A stretch of DNA of 64,000 nt from Diphasiastrum complanatum (taxonomy: Eukaryota > Streptophyta > Lycopodiopsida > Lycopodiales > Lycopodiaceae): assembly GCA_029204225.1 (NCBI GenBank), contig CM055092.1, forward strand, positions 65,756,923 to 65,820,922, written 5' to 3'. A program made the translations under genes and the position numbers. Positions 15,288-26,973 of the stretch are shown one piece after another; positions within the stretch are counted from its first letter, which is position 1, and every line of letters starts with the position of its first letter. The notes beneath the pieces are model-generated. The model searched no databases. It saw nothing but the letters and a program-made list of their open reading frames with translations, and was not told the DNA's origin.

Positions 15288-15620
15288 GTCTTTAATATAT
15301 CTAAATGTCATCATATAAATTAAATTCATATGATACATTGGATGAGCAGTCGAGCAGTCAACCAATCATGAAGGTCAAGTTCAAAAGCTAACAAATCAAT
15401 CGTTTAACTTTCACATTTACCCTAAAAATTAATCCTTAGTCTGACTTCAATATCAAATAAGTACTTAGAGATGGAATAATTCTCCAATTATCTATCTCTG
15501 CATTGAAGTACTATATCGACCTTTAGAAGTAAACTAAGCGATAAATTTTCCTATTGGGTCTGATTCTCTCCAATCTAGTAACATCACTTTCATGTAACCT
15601 CAATTTACATGAATAACTGG
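15288..15620 (-). pseudogene. Ty3-gypsy pol C-terminus / chromodomain remnants
   Basis: On the minus strand two decayed segments resemble the end of chromovirus Pol: one with the pre-chromodomain spacer (related to YHMNLIYMM.FRYIKD at 51976-52053) and one related to EDLSLNVPLESERVLRIRN at 51853-52000. Both have several stops. The assignment rests on the spacing and residue pattern, and on comparison with the better-preserved segment at 51853-52053. The second segment (from 15453) forms the left edge of the repeated chimeric unit. Confidence 0.4.
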
Positions 15621-16136
15621 GTGAAATGTCATTTTACATTGGAAATCAATGTTCAAAAGTTAAGAATCCGAACAATTATAGTCCAAGACTATCCACAATT
15701 ACTTGTAGATCTATCATGAATGCTTTTTGGTACCAATGCACTTATAATTTTTCAAAAACTAAAGTACAAAAATTCATTCCACCAAAATCTCTTAGGAGAT
15801 CCATCAAGATAAATAATGACTTTAACTCAATCTTGAGTACCCCAGATACTCTCTTGACTTAAGTGCTCTTATTCCTAGCATCATATGCAAGAAAATAGCA
15901 ACCTTTAATCTTGATAGACTTGTCTATCTCCTAATTAATAGAAGATTTAGGCTGAAAACAATACACAAGCATTCCTTGAATACAATCTGTAAAGGTAAGA
16001 AAGTTTTTCATAAGTAAGTAATTACTTAATGAAGATATATTAAATGCTTCTTGTTGTTTTATGCTTTAACATTGGCATTGTCAATGGAAATAGTTCTCAG
16101 AATTGCAGCTAAAGAAATTTCAATTTTATTTTGCAG

Positions 16137-16779
16137 TGACCACTGGAGTTTAAACCTGATCTCTATTAAGAGATCTGTAGATAATAGTATTAAAGGTTTT
16201 TGTGTCAAGATGAATTCGACGAGCAATATGCAGATAAGGATGTAGATATACACCTTCCTTATTTAAGTAAATATATTCCTACAGATGTTCCCCATTCCGT
16301 GGAATGGCAGATCGTCAATTTGGAGGTAAATTCTATCTTTCTTAATAGCATTTTGAAATCAGTATTCTAATGTATTTGTTTCATTCTAATTCATTCTGTT
16401 TCATACTTGATTTCTTGTGTGCTGAATATTTTTGCAGTCACCCCAGCAAAATGATTCATTCAGCTGTGGGTAGTACACATTATACAATGCCAAGTTATTT
16501 TTTGAGTGGTTCAATCTTAGGAAGATGTTGATATTTCTAAGGTAATAAATTATGTTTATTCTTATTTTTGGAATCATGATTAGTTTTCTATTTTGTTGAT
16601 GTTTTTAGCCATTACTAATACATGAATGTCTAATATTGTAGTTTACACTTTCTGAGTACACATCAAGCCAGGTGTACAGTTTTAGACAAGAAATCATCCT
16701 GAGTATACTGGCTAGGGCAAGGCTTCAGCCTCCCGTTATTGATGATGGTGCAAAGGATGATGTAGTTATACTAAATTAA
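16137..16779 (+). pseudogene. Ulp1/C48 SUMO-protease-like gene, copy 1
   Basis: Three exon-like blocks. The first (16137 to about 16340, through a frame change) starts DHWSLNLISIK, resembling the HWSL motif carrying the catalytic His of Ulp1-type cysteine proteases, and ends VEWQIV before a GT donor. The second (from 16439) reads SPQQNDSFSCG, the Gln...Cys-Gly catalytic motif. The third (about 16642-16779) ends at TAA. The Cys exon has TAG in place of Trp right after CG and a 1-base deletion a few codons later, so it is inactive. The position of the catalytic Asp appears to read Asn (VKMNS). Recognition is by motif only. The upstream N-terminal half was not identified. Confidence 0.55.
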
Positions 16780-16954
16780 GATTATAACAAATACAGATAA
16801 CATAGAACAAAAATACATGTATAAAATTCATAGATAAATATACATTGATATATCAAATGTTGTTCCATTTTATAAATTTGGGAGCACAAAATACATGTAC
16901 TGATGCCCAACTTGGGCTTTCATTTATTGAATGAAAGAGTGTTTACAAATATTT

Positions 16955-18368
16955 TTAGAGTTTATTTGAAACTATTGTTCTCCCACAATAATGATTGTTG
17001 TAGGTAGATCTTTGCAGCACATTATCAGCTCCTGTCTTTTTCGCATCTGTGACATGACAAATATTAGTGAATGTGCAATTGTAAATGATGACATTTTCAA
17101 TTACGAGTCTTCTATTGATGATAAATCTGAAATATGTTGGTAGATTGGTTTGTAATAACATGAGCTCTGTTCTCATAAAATCAAGCTTCCAATGCGCTTC
17201 CACCTCAACCATAGTCAAATACTCCTCATTGTAGATAATGCTAATTTCCATTCGGTTTGTGTGACCATTTAGTTCAAAGTCTTGATCCATTGGTAGCCAT
17301 GTACCTTCAATTTTCTTGTATCTCTGGTAGCTAAATGTGAGACTGAGCATTTGCTTTTCGATATGATAACGAACGATCATTGAGGACTTTTTAATCCTGC
17401 ATTCTATGTCATTATTTGTTTTACTATCCCAGCCTTAATCCATGAAATCTGACAAAATCTCATCTGATAAATCTTTGCAAACAAATAAAGTTGGTGTCCT
17501 ACAAACACTAGCACTTGAAAAAAAATCAACAAATATATGTAATGAGATGAACCAACTTAGGTGAACAATTTTTGAGCCTGTGCTTATCTTCATAGCATTT
17601 CTAATATCAATGAGTAGTTTGCATTTCAAGAATTTAGAAACAATAATATCAGGAGTAGGCCACTCATCACTTTGAAAACCAGGCAATGTAATTGCTTCAA
17701 GCTTGCCAAAACCTCCATCTGTTTGTGGCGTATATAAAGATTCATAAAAATAGATATCACAATTTGCAAGTTCCTTTGGACTTCTTCCTCTGTATTGCAG
17801 CTTTCCAACATAAGAGTGAATTACATCTAATATTCCTGCAAGTGATTGTGTGGGCTCGCATCCACTTATGCATGATGGATATAAATCTGAAAGAAAAAAA
17901 CAATGTTGAAGCATTTAAATCATAATCTGAAGAGCATCAATAAAGAAAATCACCTATGATTGTTGTAGAGTGCATATGTTTTGATATACTTACAATGATA
18001 TTTTTGATGATCATGAGGATTGATAGCAAGTACTTTGATTTCTGAATGCATATATACATGTTGTACTAAGACTTCTGATATCGATTGACCTCCCGGGATA
18101 GTCTTAAACTCCAAATTTTTTGCTTTCCAATAAGATTTGGAAGTCATTTTTGCTCTTTTCTTTTGTCGAAAATTGCCCTTTGATGATGAATGCAGCAATA
18201 CCCATGAATTCTTCGTATATTTTGTTGGCTTCCAGTTATCAGCTTCATCTCATTGTAAAAAATCATAGACTCAATTGTAGATTTGGGTCTCCTTGCCATT
18301 GCTATTTTCAAAGCTTTGGCGCCAAAAATCTCTGTGACATGATAGTTAATTTCAATTTTTCGTATCAC
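16955..18368 (-). pseudogene. Unrecognised minus-strand gene, copy 1
   Basis: Spliced-looking gene convergent with the Ulp1-like gene. Exon-like blocks are 18368-18144 with 18198-about 18000 (frame change at TTCATC..), then 17890-17435, then 17380-16955. A canonical donor (GTAAGT) near 18000 and an acceptor (TTTCTTTCAG) near 17890 join in frame. Visible features: a basic N-terminal region (RQKKRAKMTSKSYWKAK), a middle segment EPTQSLAGILDVIHSYVGK, and a C-terminal part with PTYFRFIINRRLVIENVI. A stop (CAA to TAA) follows FMD at 17435. No family is recognised. It could be a captured host gene or a transposon accessory gene. Confidence 0.5.
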
Positions 18369-18750
18369 ATTTAATCTAATGTGAATGCCAACATAGTCGA
18401 AGTTACTGCGTATACCATATTTTATGTAACTGTATATACTGTATTTCTATAACTGTAACTAGTATAGTTAGAAAATTTCATTATACTAACCAGCATAGTC
18501 AAATAAACTTAACTTGAGGTATTGACGTCGGGCAGATTAGCACGTGTTGGGCAAGAAGAAGAAACCAATGGGATACATCCATATTGCCCGGACACAAATT
18601 TCAAAGTTTTCTATATTGCATTTTTATTTCTCAGTTAATTTCAAATCTGTGCATTTTGATTGGGCCTGGTGACGGTCGAAGCCAAAGAAAAAAATAAAAG
18701 TATCTTTACAAAGGTCTTTTTGATATTGAGAACTCCTCTAATGTATATGT

Positions 18751-20616
18751 TATGTCCACCTTCCTTTGGAAACAAGAAGGAAAGAAGATGCAACTTCCTT
18801 CAAAGGAATATTTGTAGGCTATAGTGAAAATAGCAAAGGATATAGGATATTTGATCCTATTTCAAAGAAAGTAAAAGCTAGCAAGGATGTCTTATTTGAT
18901 GAATCTCAAAGTTACAAGTTGTCTCCAAATGCATCTAATCTCTTAGGTGATGAAGATCTTGTAACACCCGAGGAGGAGCCTCTTGAAAATGATCTTTTGG
19001 AAGATCAAAATCAAGTGCCAAAGGAGCCGAGAAGATCCACAAGGAGCAAGGCCGAGCCTTCAAGGCTCACATACTTTGAGAAAGAGAAGCAAAGGGAAGA
19101 CACGTCTCCTTCTACCTCTTACTCTTTTCTAACCACAATGCTTGAAGAGCCATCATGTTATGAAGATGCAAGTAGATCACAAGTTTGGAGAGATGCAATG
19201 CAAGTAGAGTTTGATGCTTTGATAGATAATCAAACTTGGAATCTTGTACACCTTCCATATGGAAAGAAGCCACTTGCATGCAAGTGGATCTATAGATTAA
19301 AGTACAATAAAGATGGATCTATAAGTAAATACAAAGCTAGATTGGTTGCTAAGAGACATAGATTATGAAGAAACATTTGCTTCTGTAGCAAAACTTGTAA
19401 CCATTAGATTGATCATTTGTATTGCTACCTTATTCAAGTGGAATCTCTATCAAATGGATGTGACAAGCTCTTTCTTGAATGGCTACTTGGAGGAGGAAAT
19501 ATACATGTTGCAACCTGAGGGCTTCATCAAGGATGGTGAGGAGGACAAGGTTTGCCACTTAAGGAAGAGCCTATATGGCTTGAAGCAAGCACCTAGAGCT
19601 TGGTACTCTAGGTTGCATGATTTTCTCTACCCTCTTGGCTTTGTGATTAGCACTTATGAGCCTTCTTTGTACATCAAATGTAATGATGGAAAGATCATCA
19701 TTTTAGTACTTTATGTTGATGATATCATAATGATAGAAAATGATGGTGAAGGCATAAGAAATGTTAAAGTTTCCTTGTCTACTGAATTCAAGATGGTAGA
19801 TTTAGGACTTCTTAAGTTCATACTTGGAATAGAAGTTACTAGAGGTAGTGATTTTACTTCTATAAGTCAATCAAAGTATGCTACTTCCATTCTTGAAAGG
19901 TTTGGCATGAAATATCGTAAAGGGATTGACACCCCTATGGAACATGCTTGTGAAGTTACTAATGATTGTGATGAAGCATCCTTTGAGGACATCACACTCT
20001 TTAGGAAGCTAATAGGCTCCTTAATCTATTTGACAATCACAAGACCAGATTAGAGTTATCGTGTAAGCAAGTTAAGTCAATATATGCAAGGTCCTTTGAT
20101 GCATCATTGGAAAAGTGCCAAGAGAGTGCTTAGATATGTCTCTTTACTAGATTTTTTGGCATTCTCTATCAAGGATCTAACTTGTACTTGAGGGCATTTT
20201 CGGATTCAGATTTTGCAGGAGACAAGATGGATAGAAGATCCATAAGTGCATTTGTCACTTTTATTTGTGGAGGAGTGATATCTTGGCTTTCCAAAAAGCA
20301 AGATACAATTTCTCTTTCCTCTTGTGAAGCCGAGTACAAGGCATTGACTTCAACTACCAAAGAACTCCTATGGCTAATAAGACTTTTGGTGGAGCTTCAA
20401 GTGCTGAAGGCCGAGGAGATCCCTTGCATCTATTGTGATAATGAAGCTTCTCAACAAATTTCTACCGATCCGATCTTCCATGCTAGAACAAAGCATATTG
20501 AGATAGCTCATCACTTTGTGAGGGAGAAGGTGCAATCCAAGGAGGTTCAACTTCACAGCTCGTGGATGTACTTGATCTATAAAGGGATCAACCAAATCAA
20601 TAACAAGTTGATGTGA
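18751..20616 (+). pseudogene. Ty1-copia pol 3' fragment (integrase end, RT, RNase H), copy 1
   Basis: Starts in the integrase C-terminal region with KGIFVGYSENSKGYRIFDP. Reverse transcriptase follows: WRDAMQVEFDAL, ACKWIYRLKY, KARLVAK, MDVTSSFLNGYLEEEIYM, SLYGLKQAPRAWY and the catalytic box YVDDI. RNase H follows (FSDSDFAGD, SSCEAEY, HIEIAHHFVRE). Lesions: a frameshift after KARLVAK where 19 bases of copy 2 are replaced by 3; TAG after TITRPD; another frameshift near 20155; and a diverged end after VREKVQS. The protease, the integrase core and the 3' LTR are missing. Confidence 0.9.
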
Positions 20617-20702
20617 CATTGGCAAATTCTACTTTTGTTGTAATTTTCACATGTGTCTTGAGTTCTGATGAATGAAATGCATTTGTAAGTTAATGTACTT
20701 TA

Positions 20703-22042
20703 CTCTCTGTAAACAGGCCATACTGGTATCATCCTCCACACATGTGAGGCCGCCCATCCATGTTTTTGATCATTTGATCCATTGCTCTTGCTTAAATCAT
20801 AGTGTAAAGCATCTAGATCAAGATCTAACACCTAGAACTTGATAGATCTTTGGATTAAGCAATCAATAACTCTTAATGATTGATAGTGCAATCAATATTT
20901 GTCATTTTTCTCTAAAAATTGACACTGCACACACATCTTCATAGATGTAGACGGTCGAACAATTTCTGTTCGGTCTCTCTTCGCCCGTGTTCGAGCTCTC
21001 ATGCTCCTCACCATAGGATGGACTGTTGCTGTTCTCCTGTCTGTTCTGTGCTGATTTGTTTCTTGGGTTCAGACGGCAATCAATTGCTGCATGACCCTTC
21101 TTGTGGCAGTGGATACACTAAATCTTTGGATCGAGCCAGCATGTATCAATTGTGGGCCCATCTCTTCTGCATCTCATGCAAGTCTTGTTTTCTCCACCTT
21201 GTTGCTTTGACCTCCCTTTGCTCTTCCAGCTGTCTTTGATGGTCCCTTCTGCTTGCTGATCATGATCATGCCTTTGATTTGACTCCCTTCTTGGATTTCT
21301 CTTTGTTGTCGTAGAGGGCCTGGTCAAAACCATCCTTGTGATCAAGGTGTTCTCTTGCCTTGACTTCCTCTCAAATCTCGACAATTGCCTTTTCGAGGGT
21401 CATTGTAGGATCTTTCGCGAGTAGGGTTCTTGTTGTCTGAAAAGATCTGGGTAAGGCTCTCAGCAGATAAGCGAGCTGCTTCTCAATTGACACTGCATAC
21501 TCTGCTCCAGTGTTATGTAGTGATAGAAATAGACCCTTCATCTTCCTTACAAAAGAAGTGAGGTCTTTCCCATCCCACTGTAGATTTGTCAGTTGATCTT
21601 CCATCATCATGATTTGACCTCTTGATTTTGTTTGAAATGTCATGAGCAGTGCATCCCACATCTCCTTAGCTTTGGAGAGTGTAGCCAGGTCAAGTGTGAG
21701 ACTATCTTCGATGGATGAAGATAGCAGGGCTACTGCCTTGTCATTTTTCTCCCTCCACTTGCGTAGCTCTTTGCCTGATGTCGTTGGCATTTCTTCTATG
21801 CCATCCACCCAGGGAAGAGTCCTTCACCCTTAAGTATAAGTGATGTCTTAACTTTCCAGGCTAGAAAGTTAGATCCTGAAGAATCTAAAACTCTACAAAT
21901 CTTGATCTGTATGTTGCTGATTGAAGCCATTGCTTCTGAAGTGTGTTCACTTGTCGATGGATGTTTGTCTGAATGCTTGGCCTCTTGGATCTGATAGCTC
22001 TTTGGCTATGTCAGACTATGACAAGGTAGGCTCTGATACCAC
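20703..22042 (-). pseudogene. Ty1-copia 5' region with gag, minus strand, copy 1
   Basis: A second copia lineage, read leftward. The primer site TGGTATCAGAGCC (about 22042-22029) is followed by Gag from about 21930 (KICRVLDSSGSNFLAWKVKT), through SLTLDLATLSKAKEMWDALL to LLRALPRSFQTTRTLLAKDP. Two tandem CCHC zinc knuckles follow: CMRCRRDGPTIDTC, in which the His is Pro, and an intact CIHCHKKGHAAIDC, separated by a TAG. A one-base deletion relative to the copy at 57389-58731 shifts the frame near 21815. No protease, integrase or RT follows; the sequence after about 20940 is unassigned up to the chimeric unit at 20702. Confidence 0.8.
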
Positions 22043-22181
22043 TGATGACAAGGATGATAATAGTCGTCGGATTCGCAGTCATGAAAGAATTGCGAAAGCA
22101 AATCAATTCGGATGGAGTTCAGATTTGATCGCTGGTCACTGCCAGTTGAATCATTCCTATAGTCCTCTAGAATGTAGTCAG

Positions 22182-25108
22182 TGTTAGCAACCGTGCTAAC
22201 ACAGAGAAAATTAAAAAATATTAAGACTCCGTGGCATGTGTTTTGTAAGACCACGTATGAGTATCTGTCAATAAACTTCAAGCCATGACATGTGTTTTGT
22301 AAGTCCATGAGTAGAAGCTTAAATAATAATAAAATAGCTTAAACTTAGATTTAGAACTTAGACTTAAGAAACTTAAGATTAGAAATATTTTATCTTAAGT
22401 TGTCCTAAGTTAAGAAAATTGAAGTTCTAAATCCTAAGTTAGAAGTTCTAGAAAGGCTAAGAACAGATTAGTCCCATAAGTTAGTAGATACTTATGGAAG
22501 ACCCTCCTTGCTATAAAAGGAGAGGTATTTGCATTGTAAATAACACTTTTGAGATTTAGCTATCTTGCTCTCTATTTTGGAGAATTATCATTCTATTTCA
22601 TTTGTGTTCCCCTTGGGAAGGTGCATAGCTTGAGGGAAGGTGCTCGGGCCTCCTCTTGCCTCCTTTTCATCGATTTTATTGTGGCATGTTCATTATTGCT
22701 TATTTGTTTAATATATCATGTTATTACCCTTCGGGTGTTAATCTAGGATTAGTCTAGTCATCTTGCTAGTTGTGTAAGCCTTAGCAAGGATTTTTATTGT
22801 TGTTACTAATTAGCTTGATTTCCGTTGGTAAGCCTTAGTGCTCTCAATCCTCTCCATATTTTCGTTGAAGCTTATTGTAGAAACTTAAAAAGTGGACGAA
22901 TCTCTACATCCCTATACTACACCCGTAAGTAGATCTAGCCACCGCACTCACTAGAAATACTTCCAACATTGGCACCGTTGCCGCTTTTTAAGTATTTTTC
23001 TACCTAGCTTCTTCTCCTTTTTTTCTTTTATTTCTTGCTTCCGTGTTGTATGTTTGCTTGTGTGCTTATTTCTATCCAACATGCAGCAAACCATCGATAC
23101 CCTCAAAGCCACGATGGAGCAACACTCAAAATTACAACAATTATACATTGCTTCCGTCGAGGCCCTAAACCAGCACATAGCCACCCTGGAAGGACGCTTA
23201 AAGACTGCTGCCCAGTCGACACCGTCGGTTCATTCAGAGCACGCCCAATGTCATGATTCGGAGCACCAATTTGATGGACTCGATGGTGGAGATGGTGCAA
23301 GATTTCAACAGCCTCCTCCTGCAACTAAGGCTCCACATTTCAAGGCCAACCCCTTGGGCAAGGAGCTCAAACACCAACCAATCCATCGGGCTCTAGGGGT
23401 ACCAGCTCCAACATTTTCTTTTCTCTTCTACCGCTTCTAACCCCCTTGACACCACTAACCCCACCTTCATTCCACGACAATTTTCCCTTGAATCACAACA
23501 AATTGCAGAAGCTAACCCCTCGCCTCCTCTATCTCTTGATCCCGATCCACAAACCGATCATGAGATTGCCTTTGAAGCCCCCACCATCCGGCACAGAATC
23601 ACGCCCACAGAACCAAACAAGGGGTTGCACGTCTCTCAGGAGTTTGGAAAGAAGTACCCAACAACGAAAGTGCGAGGTGGCTACATACTGCCAGATTTGG
23701 ACCAATGTCAAACACATAAAGCAGCAGTCAAACTTCTGGATCCACAACCTCTCTGGCGCCATCAGCTCTTCCTGCAAAGTAAGACCTCAATGGCACGGTA
23801 TCTCGAAAATCCCTCCTACATGCGCACCAATCCTTATTACTATCCAATAGCAAGGCGAAGACATGGTCACCAACTGCCGAGTCTTCTACCAGAAGCACCA
23901 TGGCAATCCTGATCGTGATGTCAGATATTTTGCGGATAATTGCGGCCTGGTGGCATTTCTGACAAAACTCAGAGGTTTTTGGGATCGAGGTTTACCCCCA
24001 ATTGCCCTTGACATCAATAAACCCTTGCGCACGCAAGACGACCATATCAACATTGCAAGGCTCTATTATCGCGCTGCACTTACTTCCGTCCTGCATGTTC
24101 ATATGGTCGAGCTATGGAAAACCCATAACTTTCTATAGGGTATGCTCCATTATTACAAACCCATGCCCTTCCTGAACAAATTACGGTGGCAATGATGGAG
24201 GGCATCGGGACAACCATCTACCACTCCCGACAGCAACAGTCTCGCCTCCAAGAAGCACAAAAAATCCAGGACCACCAATCCAATAAGGAGGGGGATAATG
24301 TTAGCAACTATGCTAACATAGAGAAAATAAAAAAATAAAAAAACCCTGTGGCATGTGTTTTGTAAGACCACGTATGAGTATCTGTCAATAAACTTCAAGT
24401 CATGGCATGTGTTTTGTAAGTCCATGAGTAGAAGCTTAAATAATAATAAAATAGCTTAAAGTTAGATTTAGAACTTAGACTTAGGAAACTTAAGATTAGA
24501 AATATTTTATTTTAAGTTGTCCTAAGTTAAGAAAATTGAAGTTCTAAATCCTAAGTTAGAAGTTCTAGAAAGACTAGGAACAAATTAGTCCCGTAAGTTA
24601 GTAGACACTTATGGAAGACCCTCCTTGCCATAAAAGGAGAAGTATTTGCATTGTAAATAACACTTTTGAGATTAAGCTATCTTGCTCTCTATTTTGGAGA
24701 ATTATCATTCTATTTCATTTGTGTTCCCCTTGGGAAGGTGCATAGCTTGAGGAAAGGTGCTCGGGCCTCCTCTTGCCTCCTTTTCATCGGTTTTATTATG
24801 GCATGTTCATTATTGCTTATTTGTTTAGTATTGGCCACAATATCATTTTATTACCCTTTGGGTCTTAATCTAGGATTAGTCTAGTCATCTTGCTGGTTGG
24901 GTAAGACTTAGCAAGGATTTTTATTGTTGTTACTAATTAGCTTTATTTCCGTTTCGGGCACTAGTTGGGTAAGCCTTAGTGCTCTCATTCCTCTCCATAT
25001 TTCCGTTGAAGCTTATTGTAGAAACTAAAAAGTGGACAAATCTCTACATCTCTATACTACACCCGTAAGTAGATCTAGCCATCGCACTCACTAGAAATAC
25101 TTCCTACA
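22182..25108 (+). mobile_element. Nested non-autonomous LTR retrotransposon (LARD-like), copy 1
   Basis: 5' LTR 22182-22968 (787 bp), 3' LTR 24299-25108 (810 bp), both TG...CA. The 5-bp target-site duplication GTCAG is at 22177-22181 and 25109-25113. The primer site TGGCACCGTTGCC (22970-22982) is a one-mismatch match to the tRNA-Asp type. A purine-rich tract AAGGAGGGGGATAA precedes the 3' LTR. Inside is one Gag-like coding region and no protease, RT, RNase H or integrase. A TATAAAAGG box in each LTR (near 22514 and 24631) is the likely promoter. It is inserted in the LTR of the minus-strand copia element. Confidence 0.92.
23081..24138 (+). pseudogene. Gag-like protein of the nested LTR element, copy 1
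   Basis: Opens MQQTIDTLKATMEQHSKLQQ, a predicted coiled-coil-like, Gln-rich start, followed by a Pro/Ser/Gln-rich linker, RGGYILPDLDQCQTHKAAVK, and, in another frame, DVRYFADNCGLVAFLTKLRG. The copy at 59761 keeps one frame up to 60594. This copy has indels near 23325, 23420 and 23440. It is probably a Gag because it directly follows the primer site. I do not recognise the family, and no zinc knuckle is visible. Confidence 0.6.
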
Positions 25109-26015
25109 GTCAGGCATTGATGATCAACATCAATAGATTGATGTAGCATTCAACAAAAATTCAACCAATGTGAGGAAATTAAATGAACAAGAGTGAATCA
25201 GACACACGAATAACAACAGATAATTTGCATTAAAGTTCAGACATGATAAAAGTGATATGTGCACAAATGGCTACAAGATCAGCTATTGATTCTATGATTC
25301 TTCAAGCACTGCATGCAAATCCACGCAGTGCGTTGGAGTGAGAGAAAATGCAGTTCTCCCACGAGCAAAATGTCTCGCTTATTAGCGGACTTGTGGATCT
25401 ACAGATCCTATGCAGAACTATCTCGCACGCAGGCGGATTTCTGTTTTGTATTTTCGTCTTCTTGCTTAGTAGCATCAGACTACTTCATCTATTATGTCAA
25501 GTATCAAGTATCATCCAGAAAGTATATAGTCTCATCGTGTAACTCCTAGATTAGAGTGATTAAACATCTACAGCTAATCATGAATTACAAGAGTGGCATA
25601 TTAGCCACGACCTAGAGTGTATCTGCTGATGTCATGCTATCAGATCAGATATCTGTACTTCTGGGTATTTGCATGATCTTACTGGTCCTTTTTGGAGCGT
25701 GAGGGCAGAAAGGGTGTCGCGACTATTTTTGAGTCGTTTGACTTTTTCCTGCTGTGCCACAAAAAGATTCTCTTTTGCGAATCTTTCGTGTTCGTGTCTT
25801 CTCGTCAGGATGTTTGCAAACATTTTTGTTTTGTGTCTTTTGACTTTCGTGTTCGCGAACATTTTCGTCATGTGACAGAGGGCTAAAAGCTAGCAAAGCT
25901 TTGGTAAAAGAAACATTTTGTTCCTTCAATTGGTTACCCTTTGGTGGAGATCAGCGGGAAGCCTATTGTAAACATTCTTCAAATAAATTGGCTGTCTAAG
26001 TTTGTGATTCCTACA

Positions 26016-26154
26016 GGTATCAGATGAGCAGACGTAGAACCAAAGTTGGTTTCACCTAACCCTAGATGAATGATCAATAAACATGCAGGAAGAATCATGA
26101 AATATAAATTAGTCATTCACCAAGGAGGCAACTGTGGGCTTAATTTCTAACAAA
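26016..26154. other. Spacer between copia LTR and desaturase upstream copy
   Basis: Short sequence shared with 62699-62830. It includes GGTATCAGATGAGCAG next to the LTR end. No function seen. Confidence 0.35.
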
Positions 26155-26973
26155 ATCGTCACGCTAGGTAATCATTCAAACTTCATGCAAAGCCATGAAA
26201 ATCTACTCAAATTTAGATTATATGTTCCATGAGACACCTTTAGAGGCAGAATATGCACCTGGATTTCTCTCGCCATAATTTCAAAACGTTGTTATAATAT
26301 TGTCTCTTGGAAACTAGCATTAACTCTCCAAATATTCTCTCTCCTAGCACCTACCTGTGCACCTACTAATTAAGCAAAGGAAGTCTCTCTTCCCTTCGGG
26401 CCTTCCTCCTGCTCGGGCGGGCGCCGGAGTGCCCTCCTAGGATTGGAGAGCATATACCCCCTACTGAAAGTTATCTAGTTATTTTGATTTTCTAGTATGT
26501 AAGCCATAGGAGTCATAAACCTTGGTGGCCTGTTTGCAAAGTGAAAGATTCTTGAGTCCTTGACAATACAAAGCACAAATCTGAATAGTCAAAAAGTAAA
26601 GTTAGTATTCAAAAACTCACATCATGCATGCAGGGGCCATTTTGTCCTCTCCCCTTACTGCAAATACTGTTATCAATCCTCGGCAATGACTGCCAATGGT
26701 ATGTAACGATTTAAAATGTTCATTAAAGGCTGTCATGACCCGTCTCTTAACACTAAATGGCATGGCAACCCTTTTCTAAATTGCGATTACGAATACCACA
26801 ATATGTTTGAATGACTTGTAATTACTTCGATGCGATAGATTATATTGAGTATTGATTAATACTTATAGTTACACGTAACACCGCAGAGTCAGAGACGTTA
26901 AAATGGTCGTCCTGACTTGTTCATGACGTAATTGATGTTTGGGCTTGTAGCGAACAGGTGTCCCATTTTGATA

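Larger units (their letters stand above)
15453..20702. mobile_element. Chimeric repeat unit, copy 1
   Basis: About 5.25 kb shared with 41271-46552 and 52142-57388. Inner order: gypsy pol end (-), Ulp1-like gene (+), unrecognised convergent gene (-), copia pol 3' part (+). Copy 2 begins exactly at ATCAAATAAGTACTTAG and ends at GTAAGTTAATGTACTTTA, which defines the unit limits. No convincing terminal repeats or target-site duplications were seen, so whether it moved as one element or by segmental duplication is open. Confidence 0.6.
22043..26015 (-). mobile_element. Minus-strand copia 5' LTR, split by a nested element
   Basis: The LTR lies next to the primer site at 22042. Read on the minus strand it starts TGTAGGAATCAC (26015) and ends TTGTCATCA (22043). 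It is interrupted by the LTR element at 22182-25108, so the LTR parts are 22043-22181 and 25114-26015, about 1.04 kb in total. The partner 3' LTR is absent. The second copy is 58732-58870 plus 61797-62698. Confidence 0.65.
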
